The notes under the pieces: generated by a model
What the model was told of the DNA's origin: nothing
The model's input: the letters and a program-made list of their open reading frames with translations, nothing else
The model's database searches: none
NCBI GenBank assembly: GCA_018268955.1
Contig: JAFDVO010000047.1
Coordinates: forward strand, 1 to 64,000
DNA from: Acidobacteriota bacterium
GTDB taxonomy: Bacteria; Acidobacteriota; Vicinamibacteria; Vicinamibacterales; CAVVIG01
Direction of reading: 5' to 3'
Length of the DNA: 64,000 nt
Shown: positions 24,929-33,021 of the stretch, piece by piece
Numbering within the stretch: the stretch's first letter is position 1
Layout: each line of letters opens with the position of its first letter
Made by a program: the position numbers and the translations under genes

Positions 24929-26305
24929 TCATTCGATGTTGTGGCAGGTGTCGCATTCCTGCCCAATCGCCTTGCCGTCCTTCGTCTTGTGGCTGTCGTC
25001 ATGGCAGCGGAAGCAGCCCGGCGAGTCCATGTGGCCGATGTTGTTCAGGTAGGTGCCGAACTGCACGTTCATGTTCGGAAACACATTGCGTCGGTAGACC
25101 CGCTCGGCGGCCGCGACGGCGCGCTCCACGTCCTGGCGGCGCGCGTTGTACACGTCGGGTTGCTGCGTGCGATAGAACTCACGCAAGCCGGCGGCGATGC
25201 TGTCAGCGGCAGCGTCCTGCGTCGGGTACGAGGCCTTCACGAGGCGGACCGCTTCGCGCCGGACGAACGGCAGCGTCTTCGGCATTTCGCCAGTGGCCAG
25301 CGCAGAATCGACAGCGCGCTCGGCCGTCGGCGCCATCGGATGGCTCGGACGGTTGTGGCAGTCGATGCAGTCCATGCGACGGCGTTCGCCCTTGGCAAGC
25401 TGATCGGGCGTCACCCCTTCGGCGAAGTACTCGCGGACCGCCCCGTTGGCGTCAGTGAGCTTCACGTACGGGATCACCTGGCGCTTCTCGTCGGTGGTGA
25501 TGTACTCGATGTTCGTGGCCGGGTTCGTGTGCCAGTGAATGCCGGTGGCCCCGCCGGTCCTGGCGCTCCCGCCTCCGACCTTCATCTGCAGCGTGGTGAC
25601 CGACTCCGTGTTCTTCTCGTCGTCTGCGTACTCGGCGACGCGGCGCACGAGGTCGCCATGGAACTTCTCCGGCCAGTGGCACTGCTCGCAGACCTCGCGT
25701 GCGGGGCGGAGGTTCTGGACGGGCGAGGGGATCGGGCGCGAGTAACTGTTCCGCGTCACGGCGACCACCTGCCGCAACCCGGAGACCTTCGACCGCGCGA
25801 ACCAGGACGCGCCAGGACCGATGTGGCACTGGACGCAGGTGACGCGCGAGTGCGGACCATCCTGGTACGCGGTGAACTCGGGACGCATCACCTCGTGGCA
25901 GACCTGCCCGCAGAACTGCACCGAGTCCATGTACTCGATGCCGCGGTACGCCGCGAGCGACACGATGACGACATTCGCCATGGTCAGCGCGAAGATCCCG
26001 ACGGCGATGCGCCGCTGGGATGGCTGGTTCAGGTCGATGCGCGGCCAGTGCGCAGCGCTCGGGGGCAGTCCGCGGTCGCGCCGCCGCTTCTCGAGCCAGG
26101 CGCCGATCGGGATCATGACGAGCCCGACCAGGAAGAACGTTGGCAGGACGAGGAAGAAGACGATGCCGATGTAGGGGTTGGTGTGAAGGCCGAAGAGGTC
26201 GGCCAGGAACACCACCAGGAAGGTCACCGCCGTAACGGTGGTCAGCCACATGCCGACCACCGAAATGGGGCTGCGGATCAGGCGAATGTCGGTCGATGAC
26301 GGCAT
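24929..26305 (-). CDS. NapC/NirT-like membrane hexaheme cytochrome c
   Basis: 458 aa. Three hydrophobic segments (about 14-38, 46-68 and 100-120) precede a periplasmic domain with heme motifs. The first is CGQVCH (CX3CH, Cys132-His137). Five CxxCH follow: CVQCH, CEQCH, CIDCH, CFRCH and CDTCH. That suggests six hemes. Related membrane cytochromes pass electrons between quinol and periplasmic partners. I chose ATG 26305, four bases after the cytochrome b stop with GGACGAGG upstream; ATG 26341 overlaps that gene. It is the last gene of a cytochrome c/cytochrome b operon. Substrate and direction are unknown. Confidence 0.85.
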   Translation of the reverse strand: MPSSTDIRLIRSPISVVGMWLTTVTAVTFLVVFLADLFGLHTNPYIGIVFFLVLPTFFLVGLVMIPIGAWLEKRRRDRGLPPSAAHWPRIDLNQPSQRRIAVGIFALTMANVVIVSLAAYRGIEYMDSVQFCGQVCHEVMRPEFTAYQDGPHSRVTCVQCHIGPGASWFARSKVSGLRQVVAVTRNSYSRPIPSPVQNLRPAREVCEQCHWPEKFHGDLVRRVAEYADDEKNTESVTTLQMKVGGGSARTGGATGIHWHTNPATNIEYITTDEKRQVIPYVKLTDANGAVREYFAEGVTPDQLAKGERRRMDCIDCHNRPSHPMAPTAERAVDSALATGEMPKTLPFVRREAVRLVKASYPTQDAAADSIAAGLREFYRTQQPDVYNARRQDVERAVAAAERVYRRNVFPNMNVQFGTYLNNIGHMDSPGCFRCHDDSHKTKDGKAIGQECDTCHNIE

Positions 26306-26309
26306 GCGG

Positions 26310-27128
26310 TCAGCCTCGTCCCTGTATGAGGGCCAGGACAATGAGGACGACGACCACGACGCCCGTGGAGACGACCACCGCAGCGAAGATGCGTGCTGAC
26401 GGGATCACCCAGCTCGGCGCGGGCCCGACCTCGATCGCCGCAAGCCCTCCACTCGCGGCGAGCTGATCGTACTCGGCTGGACGCTCTTCGCGCAGTTCGT
26501 GCTCGGAGAGACGTCCGGTGAAGATGACGGGATCCAGCGGGAACTTCTCCGGACGCATGTGCGTGTTGAAGAAGTGCACCGTGAAGATGAAGACCACGGC
26601 CAGCAGCGCTTCCTCGCCGTGAATCAGCAGCGCGATGTTGAAGAGCCAGCCGGGCAGGATCCTGGCGAAGGCGGTGGGGAACCAGAGCAGCAGCCCCGAG
26701 AACCCGATGATGCCCATGCCCCAGAAGACCGCCCAGTAGTCGAACTTCTCCCAGTACGTGTAGCGCCCGAACTTCGGGCGCTCGCCCAGCCCGAGGAACC
26801 ACTTGAAGTGCCCGATCATCTCGCTGATGTCGCGCGGCTGCGGCACCATCGAGGACGGTCCCCACAGGGCTCCGAAGTCGCGATCGATGACGAGTTGCTT
26901 GAGCACGCGCACGAGGTGCACGAGGAACACGAGGATCAGGATGGTCGCCGACACCCGGTGCAGCCGACCGGCGATGTGGATTCCGCCCATCAGCGTCGCG
27001 AGGATGACGGCCCAGCGCGACTCCCCGAAGAGCAACGGGAGCCCGGTGGCCGCGAGGCCGAGGAAGCTCAACATCAGGAAACCGTGCAGCACACGGTTCG
27101 TGGCATCGAATCGTCGATACGTGGCCAT
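26310..27128 (-). CDS. Cytochrome b (formate dehydrogenase gamma/b561-like)
   Basis: 272 aa with about five hydrophobic helices. Candidate heme-ligating His are in NRVLHGFLML, GGIHIAGRLHRVSA, LVHLVR and LIHGEEALLAVVFIFTVHFF. The pattern fits di-heme cytochrome b subunits that exchange electrons with the quinone pool. A short hydrophobic C-terminal helix (VVVSTGVVVVVLIVLAL) ends the protein. It lies between a nine-heme and a six-heme cytochrome, which is why I read the three as one electron-transfer complex. Confidence 0.82.
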   Translation of the reverse strand: MATYRRFDATNRVLHGFLMLSFLGLAATGLPLLFGESRWAVILATLMGGIHIAGRLHRVSATILILVFLVHLVRVLKQLVIDRDFGALWGPSSMVPQPRDISEMIGHFKWFLGLGERPKFGRYTYWEKFDYWAVFWGMGIIGFSGLLLWFPTAFARILPGWLFNIALLIHGEEALLAVVFIFTVHFFNTHMRPEKFPLDPVIFTGRLSEHELREERPAEYDQLAASGGLAAIEVGPAPSWVIPSARIFAAVVVSTGVVVVVLIVLALIQGRG

Positions 27129-27146
27129 GGGTCTACTCTCCGCGCC

Positions 27147-28148
27147 TCACTGCCGGCGGCGGCGTTCCTTCAGCCCGCGGCTGAACCACAGCACGGTGTG
27201 GACGCCGAAGAAGCCGAACACCGAAATCAGGAGGCCGTCCATGAACTTCCCCGTGTAGTAGAGCGACGCGCTGCGCGCCTTGTCGTGACGGTCTGCGTGC
27301 GGGTCGTACTGGGCGAAGTTCTCGTTGGCGGAGGGGTGGCACTTCTGGCAGGTGGTGACGCGATTTGCCGCGTTCACCATCGAGCGCGCGTCGGCTTTCG
27401 GGAAGATGTCGTGGGCGCCGTGGCAGTCCGCACAGGTCGCCACGCGCACGAAGCCCAGGCGGGTGACCTGGCCGTGGAAGGTATCCCGGTAGGTCCGCAT
27501 CGATTCGGCGTGGCAAGTACCGCACTCCGCGGTGACGGACAGTCGGGCAGCGTCGGTGTCGGTGCGCTGGATGCCGTGGGCGGTGTGGCAGTCTGCGCAC
27601 ACCGGAGCGGCGTCGTTGCCGGCGTCGCGCTTCGTCGCGTGGATCCCGACCCGGTACTTGTCGAGCACGCCCTGATGGCAGGAGCCACAGGTCGCCGGAA
27701 TGTTCGCCCGGAACACGCGGCTCGTCTTGTCGTCCGTGCCGCGAATGTCGTGCGTGCCGTGGCAGTCCGCACAGGCCGGCGCGACGGCAAGCCCTGCTTT
27801 TTCCTTGGCCCAGGAATGGATGCTGTCGTGGTACTTGGCGCCTTCCTCGTCGTGACAGCTCGCGCAGTTCACCTTCGCCAGCTTCTCCGGGTGCGGGAAC
27901 TCCTGAATGGTCGCCAGGTCCTTATGGCAATCCACACATTCCAGCGGGCCGTGCTTGGAGTCGGCGAATACCTTCTGGTCGACGGCGACCGAGGTGCCGT
28001 TCTCGCGCTTGGCCTCCGCATCCCCGTGACAGGCGAGGCAGTCATCGTTGGCGGGCGCCTTCGGGGGTTGCGCCTGCGCGCCAGCGGTCGACGCCGACCC
28101 GAGAAACAGCAGGATTGTCGCGAGAGCAAGACCGAGCCGACGAGCCAT
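27147..28148 (-). CDS. Nine-heme cytochrome c with C-terminal membrane anchor
   Basis: 333 aa. A signal peptide (MARRLGLALATILLFLGSAS) is followed by nine CxxCH motifs: CLACH, CVDCH, CASCH, CADCH, CGSCH, CADCH, CGTCH, CADCH and CQKCH. A C-terminal helix (GLLISVFGFFGVHTVLWF) with a basic end anchors it in the membrane. AGGAG precedes ATG 28148. Spacing of the pairs resembles doubled tetraheme/cytochrome c3-like modules, as in multiheme quinol-linked cytochromes. It starts 92 nt after the monoheme cytochrome stop and is followed by the cytochrome b gene. Confidence 0.88.
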   Translation of the reverse strand: MARRLGLALATILLFLGSASTAGAQAQPPKAPANDDCLACHGDAEAKRENGTSVAVDQKVFADSKHGPLECVDCHKDLATIQEFPHPEKLAKVNCASCHDEEGAKYHDSIHSWAKEKAGLAVAPACADCHGTHDIRGTDDKTSRVFRANIPATCGSCHQGVLDKYRVGIHATKRDAGNDAAPVCADCHTAHGIQRTDTDAARLSVTAECGTCHAESMRTYRDTFHGQVTRLGFVRVATCADCHGAHDIFPKADARSMVNAANRVTTCQKCHPSANENFAQYDPHADRHDKARSASLYYTGKFMDGLLISVFGFFGVHTVLWFSRGLKERRRRQ

Positions 28149-28240
28149 GATGGCGAACTCCTGATGCGACCACGGACCTGGGAGGTCCGTGGTCCGCACG
28201 ACCGGGCACCTGGGGGGCAGCGCCCGATCAGAAGGTGTCG

Positions 28241-28567
28241 CTACTTCTTGAGCGACTGCAGGTAGGCAACGAGGTTGTCGAGATCTTCCTTCGGCAGCGT
28301 GTAGTTCTTCATCTCGGGCTTGCGGGTCGCGCCCGACTTCGCGGTCATGCCCTTCGCGTCGACCATCCACGAGCGGATCTCATCAGCCTTGAGCTTGCTG
28401 CCGACGTCGTCGAGCGCCCCTTTCGCGTTGCCCTTCCCTGCGACGGAATGGCACAGCGAGCACTTCTGCGCCGTGTAAACCGCCTCACCCTTGGCCTTGT
28501 CCTGTGCCGAGGCGACGCTCGCCAGACCCAGCAGGAGCACCGCTCCAATTGCAACTGAACGAATCAT
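28241..28567 (-). CDS. Class I cytochrome c, periplasmic monoheme
   Basis: 108 aa. It has a signal peptide (MIRSVAIGAVLLLGLASVASA), heme motif CSLCH, and a likely Met ligand in KPEMKNYTLP, followed by the LDNLVAYLQSL helix. It is a soluble electron carrier. It leads the multiheme/cytochrome b operon and is probably its electron acceptor or donor. Confidence 0.92.
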   Translation of the reverse strand: MIRSVAIGAVLLLGLASVASAQDKAKGEAVYTAQKCSLCHSVAGKGNAKGALDDVGSKLKADEIRSWMVDAKGMTAKSGATRKPEMKNYTLPKEDLDNLVAYLQSLKK

Positions 28568-28740
28568 GGGTTTCCCCTCCCTTGCGAGTCCACAGACAGC
28601 AAGCGCACTGCCAGTGCCTCGCCTCGAAGAAAGTACCAGAAACTGGCCAGTTTCGCCCAGTCAGCTCACCAGCCGGACTCCCAGCGGTGCCGAATTTCCG
28701 GCAACACCGCGAGACAATCCCCGAGCGCCAACTTCACCAC

Positions 28741-28787
28741 GTCACCAACTCACCAACAGACCAATTCTCCAATTCTCCGATGCCGAG
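28741..28787. repeat. Degenerate repeats, complement of the 5362 octamer family
   Basis: CACCAACTCACCAACAGACCAATTCTCCAATTC-like sequence: ACCAACTC/ACCAATTC octamer variants that are the complement of the TTGGTGAG units at 5362-5401. It lies in the 28568-28802 gap upstream of the monoheme cytochrome. The rest of that gap shows no gene. Confidence 0.6.
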
Positions 28788-28802
28788 AACAGTCACTCCC
28801 GA

Positions 28803-29843
28803 TCACTTTCCCTGCTGGCTGACCACGAACGGCTGGCCGGCGATGCGAATCGTCCCGGTGCGGTCAGCCTTGTTGCGGTTCCGTTCGACAGAGATGCGCG
28901 TGCTCCCGGATCCCGTACCGGTCGACATACCGGACACGTCGATCCACGCGTCCACCTGCTGCACGGTCCACGCGCAGCCCGCCTGGGTGGCGACGCTCAC
29001 GTCGAGGGTTCGGCCGGCGGCACCGACCTGTGCGGACGACGGGGAGAGCGTGTAGGTGCACGGGGGCTGGGGCGTTGGCGAGGGCGACGGGCCCGGTGTG
29101 GGTGACGGAGCCGGGCTCGGCGTCGGCGTGGGTGTCGGTGACGGCGCTGGCGACGGCGTGGGGCCTGGCCCGGGCATGGGCGCCGGCACCGGTGTTGTCG
29201 GTGTCACCGCATCCTGCTCGATCGAGACGCTCACGCCGGCAACCATCATGGTGGCGTTTCGCGCGGCGCCGCTATTGGAATCGACCCGCACACTGGTGCT
29301 GCCGCTGCCCGCGTGTGGCGCGGAGTCCGCGTGCAGCCAGGCTGCTTCGGCGGTGGCGCTCCACGCACAGCGCGTCGATCCGGTCTCCACCCGGAACGAC
29401 AGGGTTCCGCCCGTCGATGGTGAGTTGGCTTCGGCGGGCGTCACGGAGAAGCGGCACGGGCTGCCGTCCTGCGCGACGGTGACCTCGGCATCGTTGACGA
29501 CCACGGTGCCCTGGCGCACCGCCGGGTCGGCGTTGACCGAGACGCGGAACGCCACTTCTCCCTCGCCCTGGCCCCGAGGCGTGCCGGTGAAGGTCACCCA
29601 TTCTGCGCGGCTTGCCACGTCCCACGCGCAGTCGCGGGTCGTCGACACGGTCAGCGTGGCGGAGCCTCCGGAGGCGGGCAACGTACCCGGGGCGACTGCT
29701 GCCGTCACCTGACAGCGGGTCGCCGAGGGGGCGCTCAGGGATACATCGGTGGAACTGCAGGAGGCGGAGAGCAGCGCAGCTGCACACACCACCAACGGTG
29801 GCAGCCAGGCGCGGCCAATCGAAACGGCATGTCCGCGGTTCAT
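28803..29843 (-). CDS. BACON-domain protein with Pro-rich linker
   Basis: 346 aa. An N-terminal hydrophobic segment ends LLSASCSS, an imperfect lipobox. Three BACON-like beta-sandwich repeats follow, recognisable by CAWDVAS, CAWSATAEAAWL and CAWTVQQVDAWIDVSG. Between the second and third is a long Pro/Ser/Thr linker made of PTPSPAPSP-like repeats. BACON domains occur in secreted carbohydrate- or mucin-binding proteins of Bacteroidota and Acidobacteriota. No catalytic domain is present. It appears monocistronic; role unknown beyond cell-surface binding. Confidence 0.8.
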   Translation of the reverse strand: MNRGHAVSIGRAWLPPLVVCAAALLSASCSSTDVSLSAPSATRCQVTAAVAPGTLPASGGSATLTVSTTRDCAWDVASRAEWVTFTGTPRGQGEGEVAFRVSVNADPAVRQGTVVVNDAEVTVAQDGSPCRFSVTPAEANSPSTGGTLSFRVETGSTRCAWSATAEAAWLHADSAPHAGSGSTSVRVDSNSGAARNATMMVAGVSVSIEQDAVTPTTPVPAPMPGPGPTPSPAPSPTPTPTPSPAPSPTPGPSPSPTPQPPCTYTLSPSSAQVGAAGRTLDVSVATQAGCAWTVQQVDAWIDVSGMSTGTGSGSTRISVERNRNKADRTGTIRIAGQPFVVSQQGK

Positions 29844-30005
29844 TGGCGCCTGCGGAGTGCAACGCCTCTGCCGTACGGCACGGCGCCCGACCGGCGCAGA
29901 GCGCCAGCATTCCTCACGGAAGACGCGGATCGGGGCCGTGGACGCGTCCGGTTTTTGATCGGCGTCCGGTCCGAAAACCCTACTCAGCGTTGACGAGCGT
30001 CAGCC

Positions 30006-30458
30006 TCACGCAGGCAGCCGGCCGAGCAGTCCCTCGAGCGCGCGGTGCACCCTGTGGATTCCGGTCGGCTGCGCGTGCATGAGGATGCATTCACCCATCA
30101 CCGCGTCGATGCCGAGCTGGGTGCAAAGCTCGGCGAGATACGGAGACTCGGCGCCCTGCTGCACCCAGACGCGACTGATGCCAGCGGCCGCCGCATCGCG
30201 CACGACCGTTACGGCATCCGCCGGTGAGACGCTCACGATGACCCCACCGACCGCTTCTGGGAGATCGCCGAGCCTCCTGAAGCATCGGACCCCGTCGATC
30301 ACGTCAGCAACCGGATGTACGGGGTACACGTGCAGGCCCTTCGCACGCAGCTCACGAAGGATGACGTTGCCGAACTTCTCACCAGAGCGCGACACGCCCA
30401 CGAGCGCGAGCGCTGGCTGAGCCAGGAACGTCTCAACAGACCGACGCGATGCGCGCAT
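30006..30458 (-). CDS. CoA-binding protein (Rossmann, YccU-like)
   Basis: 150 aa. The sequence ALALVGVSRSGEKFGNVI, VYPVHP and VWVQQGAES define the small CoA-binding family, the same Rossmann fold as the second domain of the 1783-4593 fusion protein. No ATP-grasp partner is adjacent. It begins a run of small stress-type genes (CBS protein next on the same strand). Its role is unknown. Confidence 0.85.
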   Translation of the reverse strand: MRASRRSVETFLAQPALALVGVSRSGEKFGNVILRELRAKGLHVYPVHPVADVIDGVRCFRRLGDLPEAVGGVIVSVSPADAVTVVRDAAAAGISRVWVQQGAESPYLAELCTQLGIDAVMGECILMHAQPTGIHRVHRALEGLLGRLPA

Positions 30459-30479
30459 GGCGACGACCTCTGCCTTTGC

Positions 30480-30935
30480 TCACCACCGCCCCGCCCCGAC
30501 GTGCACCTTCTTGTGCGGCACCTTGTGGGACAGCGTGGCCCGCTCGTTGTGGGTCGGCCGCTCGCCGCCCTTGCCGAGCAACCGCAGCAGGTCGGAGGTG
30601 GTGATGATCCCGACCAGCTTGCTGCCCTGCATCACGGGGAGACACCCGATGGTGCGACCCTCCATCAGGTTCGCCGCCTTGCGCACCGTCTCGCCCTTCT
30701 CGATGGTGGCAACCGGCGCGGACATCACTTCTGCGACGGTCATCGCTGCCGCAGCCGACGGCAGCCGCCGCCGAGGCGCGATATCGCGGTCCGACAGCAC
30801 GCCGACCACCTTGTCCTTCTCAGTGACGACCAGGTGGTGCATGCCCTGCGTTTTCATGAGGTGCCACGCGTCCGCCGCACCCATCGTCGGCGCAACCGTT
30901 CGCACCTGTTCGCTCATTGCTTCGAAGACCCGCAT
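30480..30935 (-). CDS. CBS-pair domain protein
   Basis: 151 aa, essentially one Bateman module of two CBS motifs (GVLSDRDIA near residue 45 and GIITTSDLLRLL near residue 110). Such proteins bind adenine nucleotides and report energy charge. The frame stays open far upstream, but GGAGG before ATG 30935 and the CBS start MRVFEAM fix the start. A basic C-terminal tail (HKVPHKKVHVG) follows. It lies divergent from the tandem Usp gene at 31197; the 260-bp gap must hold both promoters. It resembles hypoxic-response CBS proteins in context. Confidence 0.88.
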   Translation of the reverse strand: MRVFEAMSEQVRTVAPTMGAADAWHLMKTQGMHHLVVTEKDKVVGVLSDRDIAPRRRLPSAAAAMTVAEVMSAPVATIEKGETVRKAANLMEGRTIGCLPVMQGSKLVGIITTSDLLRLLGKGGERPTHNERATLSHKVPHKKVHVGAGRW

Positions 30936-31196
30936 AACGCCTCCGTCCTCGCCGCTACCGCGAGGCGCCCAACCGCGCGCCTTCCGAAGGCAGCCGCGTT
31001 CCCGGTGAGTTGGTCCCGTACTCACGCAGGGCTGCAAGGGACGATCCTCGCGCGCAATCCGAACGGAGCGCGTCATTTCGAGCGGCCGCGCCGATTTCCC
31101 GTCACGGCGGCCTCCTGCACACCGCGAGCGCATCGGTTCTGGCCCCGTGCGACACTGGCACCGATCGTGGTCGCGTAGACACATGGGAGGTCGGCC

Positions 31197-32132
31197 ATGC
31201 GTAAAGCTGGCAGGGCTCTGTTCGCGTCGGTTCTCTGTCCCGTCGATTTCTCCGAGCACTCCGCCCTCGCGCTGCGCTACGCCGCGTCCATCGCGCGTCG
31301 CGGCGGCGGCACGCTCCACGTGCTCTTCGTCAATGATCCCCTTCTCGTCGCGGCGGCGGCCGCCGCTTACAACCGTGCGGCCCTGGGCGCGGCCAGCCAC
31401 GCGGAGCTCCAGCGATTCGTCGGCGAGACGCTGCCCGCGCGCACGATCGGGCGGGCGCGCCTCGAGGTCGAGACGGCGCTCGGTCCTCCGGCGCGCGAGA
31501 TCCTGCGGGCCACGCAGCAGCGCCACCACGATCTCGTCGTCCTCGGCACGAAGGGGCTCAATGCCGCTCGCCGGCTGTTTCTCGGCTCGACGACGATGGA
31601 GGTGCTGCGGCGGGCGCGCGTGCCGGTGCTCGCGGTTCCTCCGGCGGATGCCGATGCCACCGCCCGCGTGACGGTCGACGCGGCGTGGCCGGGACGGACG
31701 CTCGTCGGCGCAATCGAGTTCGGACCCCACGCCGCCGAAGACGTCCTCCGTGCCGCGGATGTCGCTCGGTGGTTCCGCACGCACCTCATGCTCGCCCACG
31801 TCGTCCCGATCCCGAGCATCCCGCCGTGGCTGTCTGCTGACGTTGACGAGCACCTGCGTCACAACTGCGCGAAGGCGGATGCCGCCCTTGGGGCGCTGCG
31901 CGGTGAGATTCGCGGAGTCCGCTCGACCGCCATCGTGCGGGTCGGCCATCCACCGGACCAGATTGCCGCCATCGCGGCAGACTACCGTGCGGGACTCATC
32001 GTCATGGGCCTGCGCGGAGAGGCAGGCCTGTTTGGGGAGCCGGCCGGCGCGTACGCGTACCAGGTGCTGCGCCACGGCGTCGCGCCGGTGTTGGCGCTGC
32101 CCGACAGACGACGGGCGTCGACGCGCGGCTGA
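31197..32132 (+). CDS. Tandem universal stress protein (two Usp domains)
   Basis: 311 aa. The first Usp domain (about 1-145) carries a complete nucleotide motif (GTKG, nine residues, GS). The second (about 155-305) has the degenerate form GLRG, nine residues, GA. GGGAGG precedes ATG 31197. It is divergent from a CBS-pair gene, a pairing also met in hypoxia and dormancy regulons. ATP binding by the first domain is likely. Confidence 0.92.
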   Translation: MRKAGRALFASVLCPVDFSEHSALALRYAASIARRGGGTLHVLFVNDPLLVAAAAAAYNRAALGAASHAELQRFVGETLPARTIGRARLEVETALGPPAREILRATQQRHHDLVVLGTKGLNAARRLFLGSTTMEVLRRARVPVLAVPPADADATARVTVDAAWPGRTLVGAIEFGPHAAEDVLRAADVARWFRTHLMLAHVVPIPSIPPWLSADVDEHLRHNCAKADAALGALRGEIRGVRSTAIVRVGHPPDQIAAIAADYRAGLIVMGLRGEAGLFGEPAGAYAYQVLRHGVAPVLALPDRRRASTRG

Positions 32133-32265
32133 TCAGCGGGTTGCAGCCTGGGCAGTCGCGTACCGGAATCGGATGCTGGCATTTGGGTTGCGGGGAATTT
32201 CCGACCGGTAAGGCGGGCCGGCGGGCGCTACCCGTCGGCCGCAAACCGGTGAGAGGCAGGGTGTC

Positions 32266-32511
32266 ATGAGCCAGTGGTCACTGCACACCGACGACCCGCT
32301 GCTCGCCCGGATCCGTAGCGAGTTCCTCGAGATGCCGGGGCTGAGCCTGACGATCCCACAAGCCAGTCGCCTGTGGAACCTCGATCCGCAGACGTCGCAG
32401 CTCGCGTTGGAAATGCTGGTGCACGCAGGCGTCCTGCAGTGCACGGACGACGGCCGCTTCATGGCGGCCGGCGACGGGGTCGGCAGCGCGCCGACAGACT
32501 ACGCCAGCTGA
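32266..32511 (+). CDS. Small winged-helix-like protein
   Basis: 81 aa. The segment LTIPQASRLWNLDPQTSQLALEML followed by VLQCTDDGRF reads like a recognition helix and wing of a small helix-turn-helix domain seen in many short bacterial proteins. GAGAGGCAGGGTGTC precedes the ATG. It follows the tandem Usp gene by 133 bp and may be co-transcribed. It may be a small DNA-binding regulator; no target is known. Confidence 0.65.
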   Translation: MSQWSLHTDDPLLARIRSEFLEMPGLSLTIPQASRLWNLDPQTSQLALEMLVHAGVLQCTDDGRFMAAGDGVGSAPTDYAS

Positions 32512-32547
32512 TCGCAGCCGCTGTGCGGGCGTCTGCTGGGACGCGGC

Positions 32548-32988
32548 TCAGTGTGCGGCACCCGTCCCGACCGCGGACGCCTGCAGCGACTCGATGTAGC
32601 GCACGAGGTTCTCGATCCGCACCTGCACCATCGTGTCGTTGGGCTCGAATGCCCGGAAGATGGTGCCCCAGACCGGCATGTCCGCCGTGCCGTGGACGTT
32701 GTTCCTGCCGCCCCCCTTCGTGATGACCTCGCGTACCGCGTCGCGGGGGAACACCCCACCGTGATTCAACGAGAGCACCGTCAGGTCCGACGCCGGCATG
32801 CGCATCGCGGCGTTCGCCGGGCGCCCCTTCGCGTCGAGCCCGTGGCAGTTCGAGCAGTAGAAGCGGTACAGCTCGGAGCCCACCGTTGTCTTCTGCAGCA
32901 TTGGTTCGCGTGGAACCGGACGGTCCTGGGCACCAGCTCCACCGATCAGTACGCCCACCGCCAGCATGGCGAGTGCGATTGCGCGCAT
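32548..32988 (-). CDS. Periplasmic cytochrome c, monoheme
   Basis: 146 aa. A signal peptide (MRAIALAMLAVGVLIGGAGA) precedes CSNCHG, a single heme motif, and ADMPVWG supplies the likely Met ligand. The C-terminal ENLVRYIESLQ helix completes a class I fold. AGGAGG lies close before ATG 32988. It lies next to a conserved hypothetical secreted gene on the same strand. Its redox partner is unknown. Confidence 0.9.
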   Translation of the reverse strand: MRAIALAMLAVGVLIGGAGAQDRPVPREPMLQKTTVGSELYRFYCSNCHGLDAKGRPANAAMRMPASDLTVLSLNHGGVFPRDAVREVITKGGGRNNVHGTADMPVWGTIFRAFEPNDTMVQVRIENLVRYIESLQASAVGTGAAH

Positions 32989-33021
32989 GATGCGCCTCCT
33001 TCCCATCCTTCTCGGGCGAAG

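Noticed and set aside
26499-28265. 588-codon plus-strand frame opposite the cytochrome operon
   Set aside because: No motif and composition typical of antisense. The minus strand encodes heme-motif proteins there.
30936-32075. N-terminal extension of the CBS-pair gene through an open frame
   Set aside because: The extension is antisense to the tandem Usp gene. GGAGG before ATG 30935 and the CBS fold define the real start.
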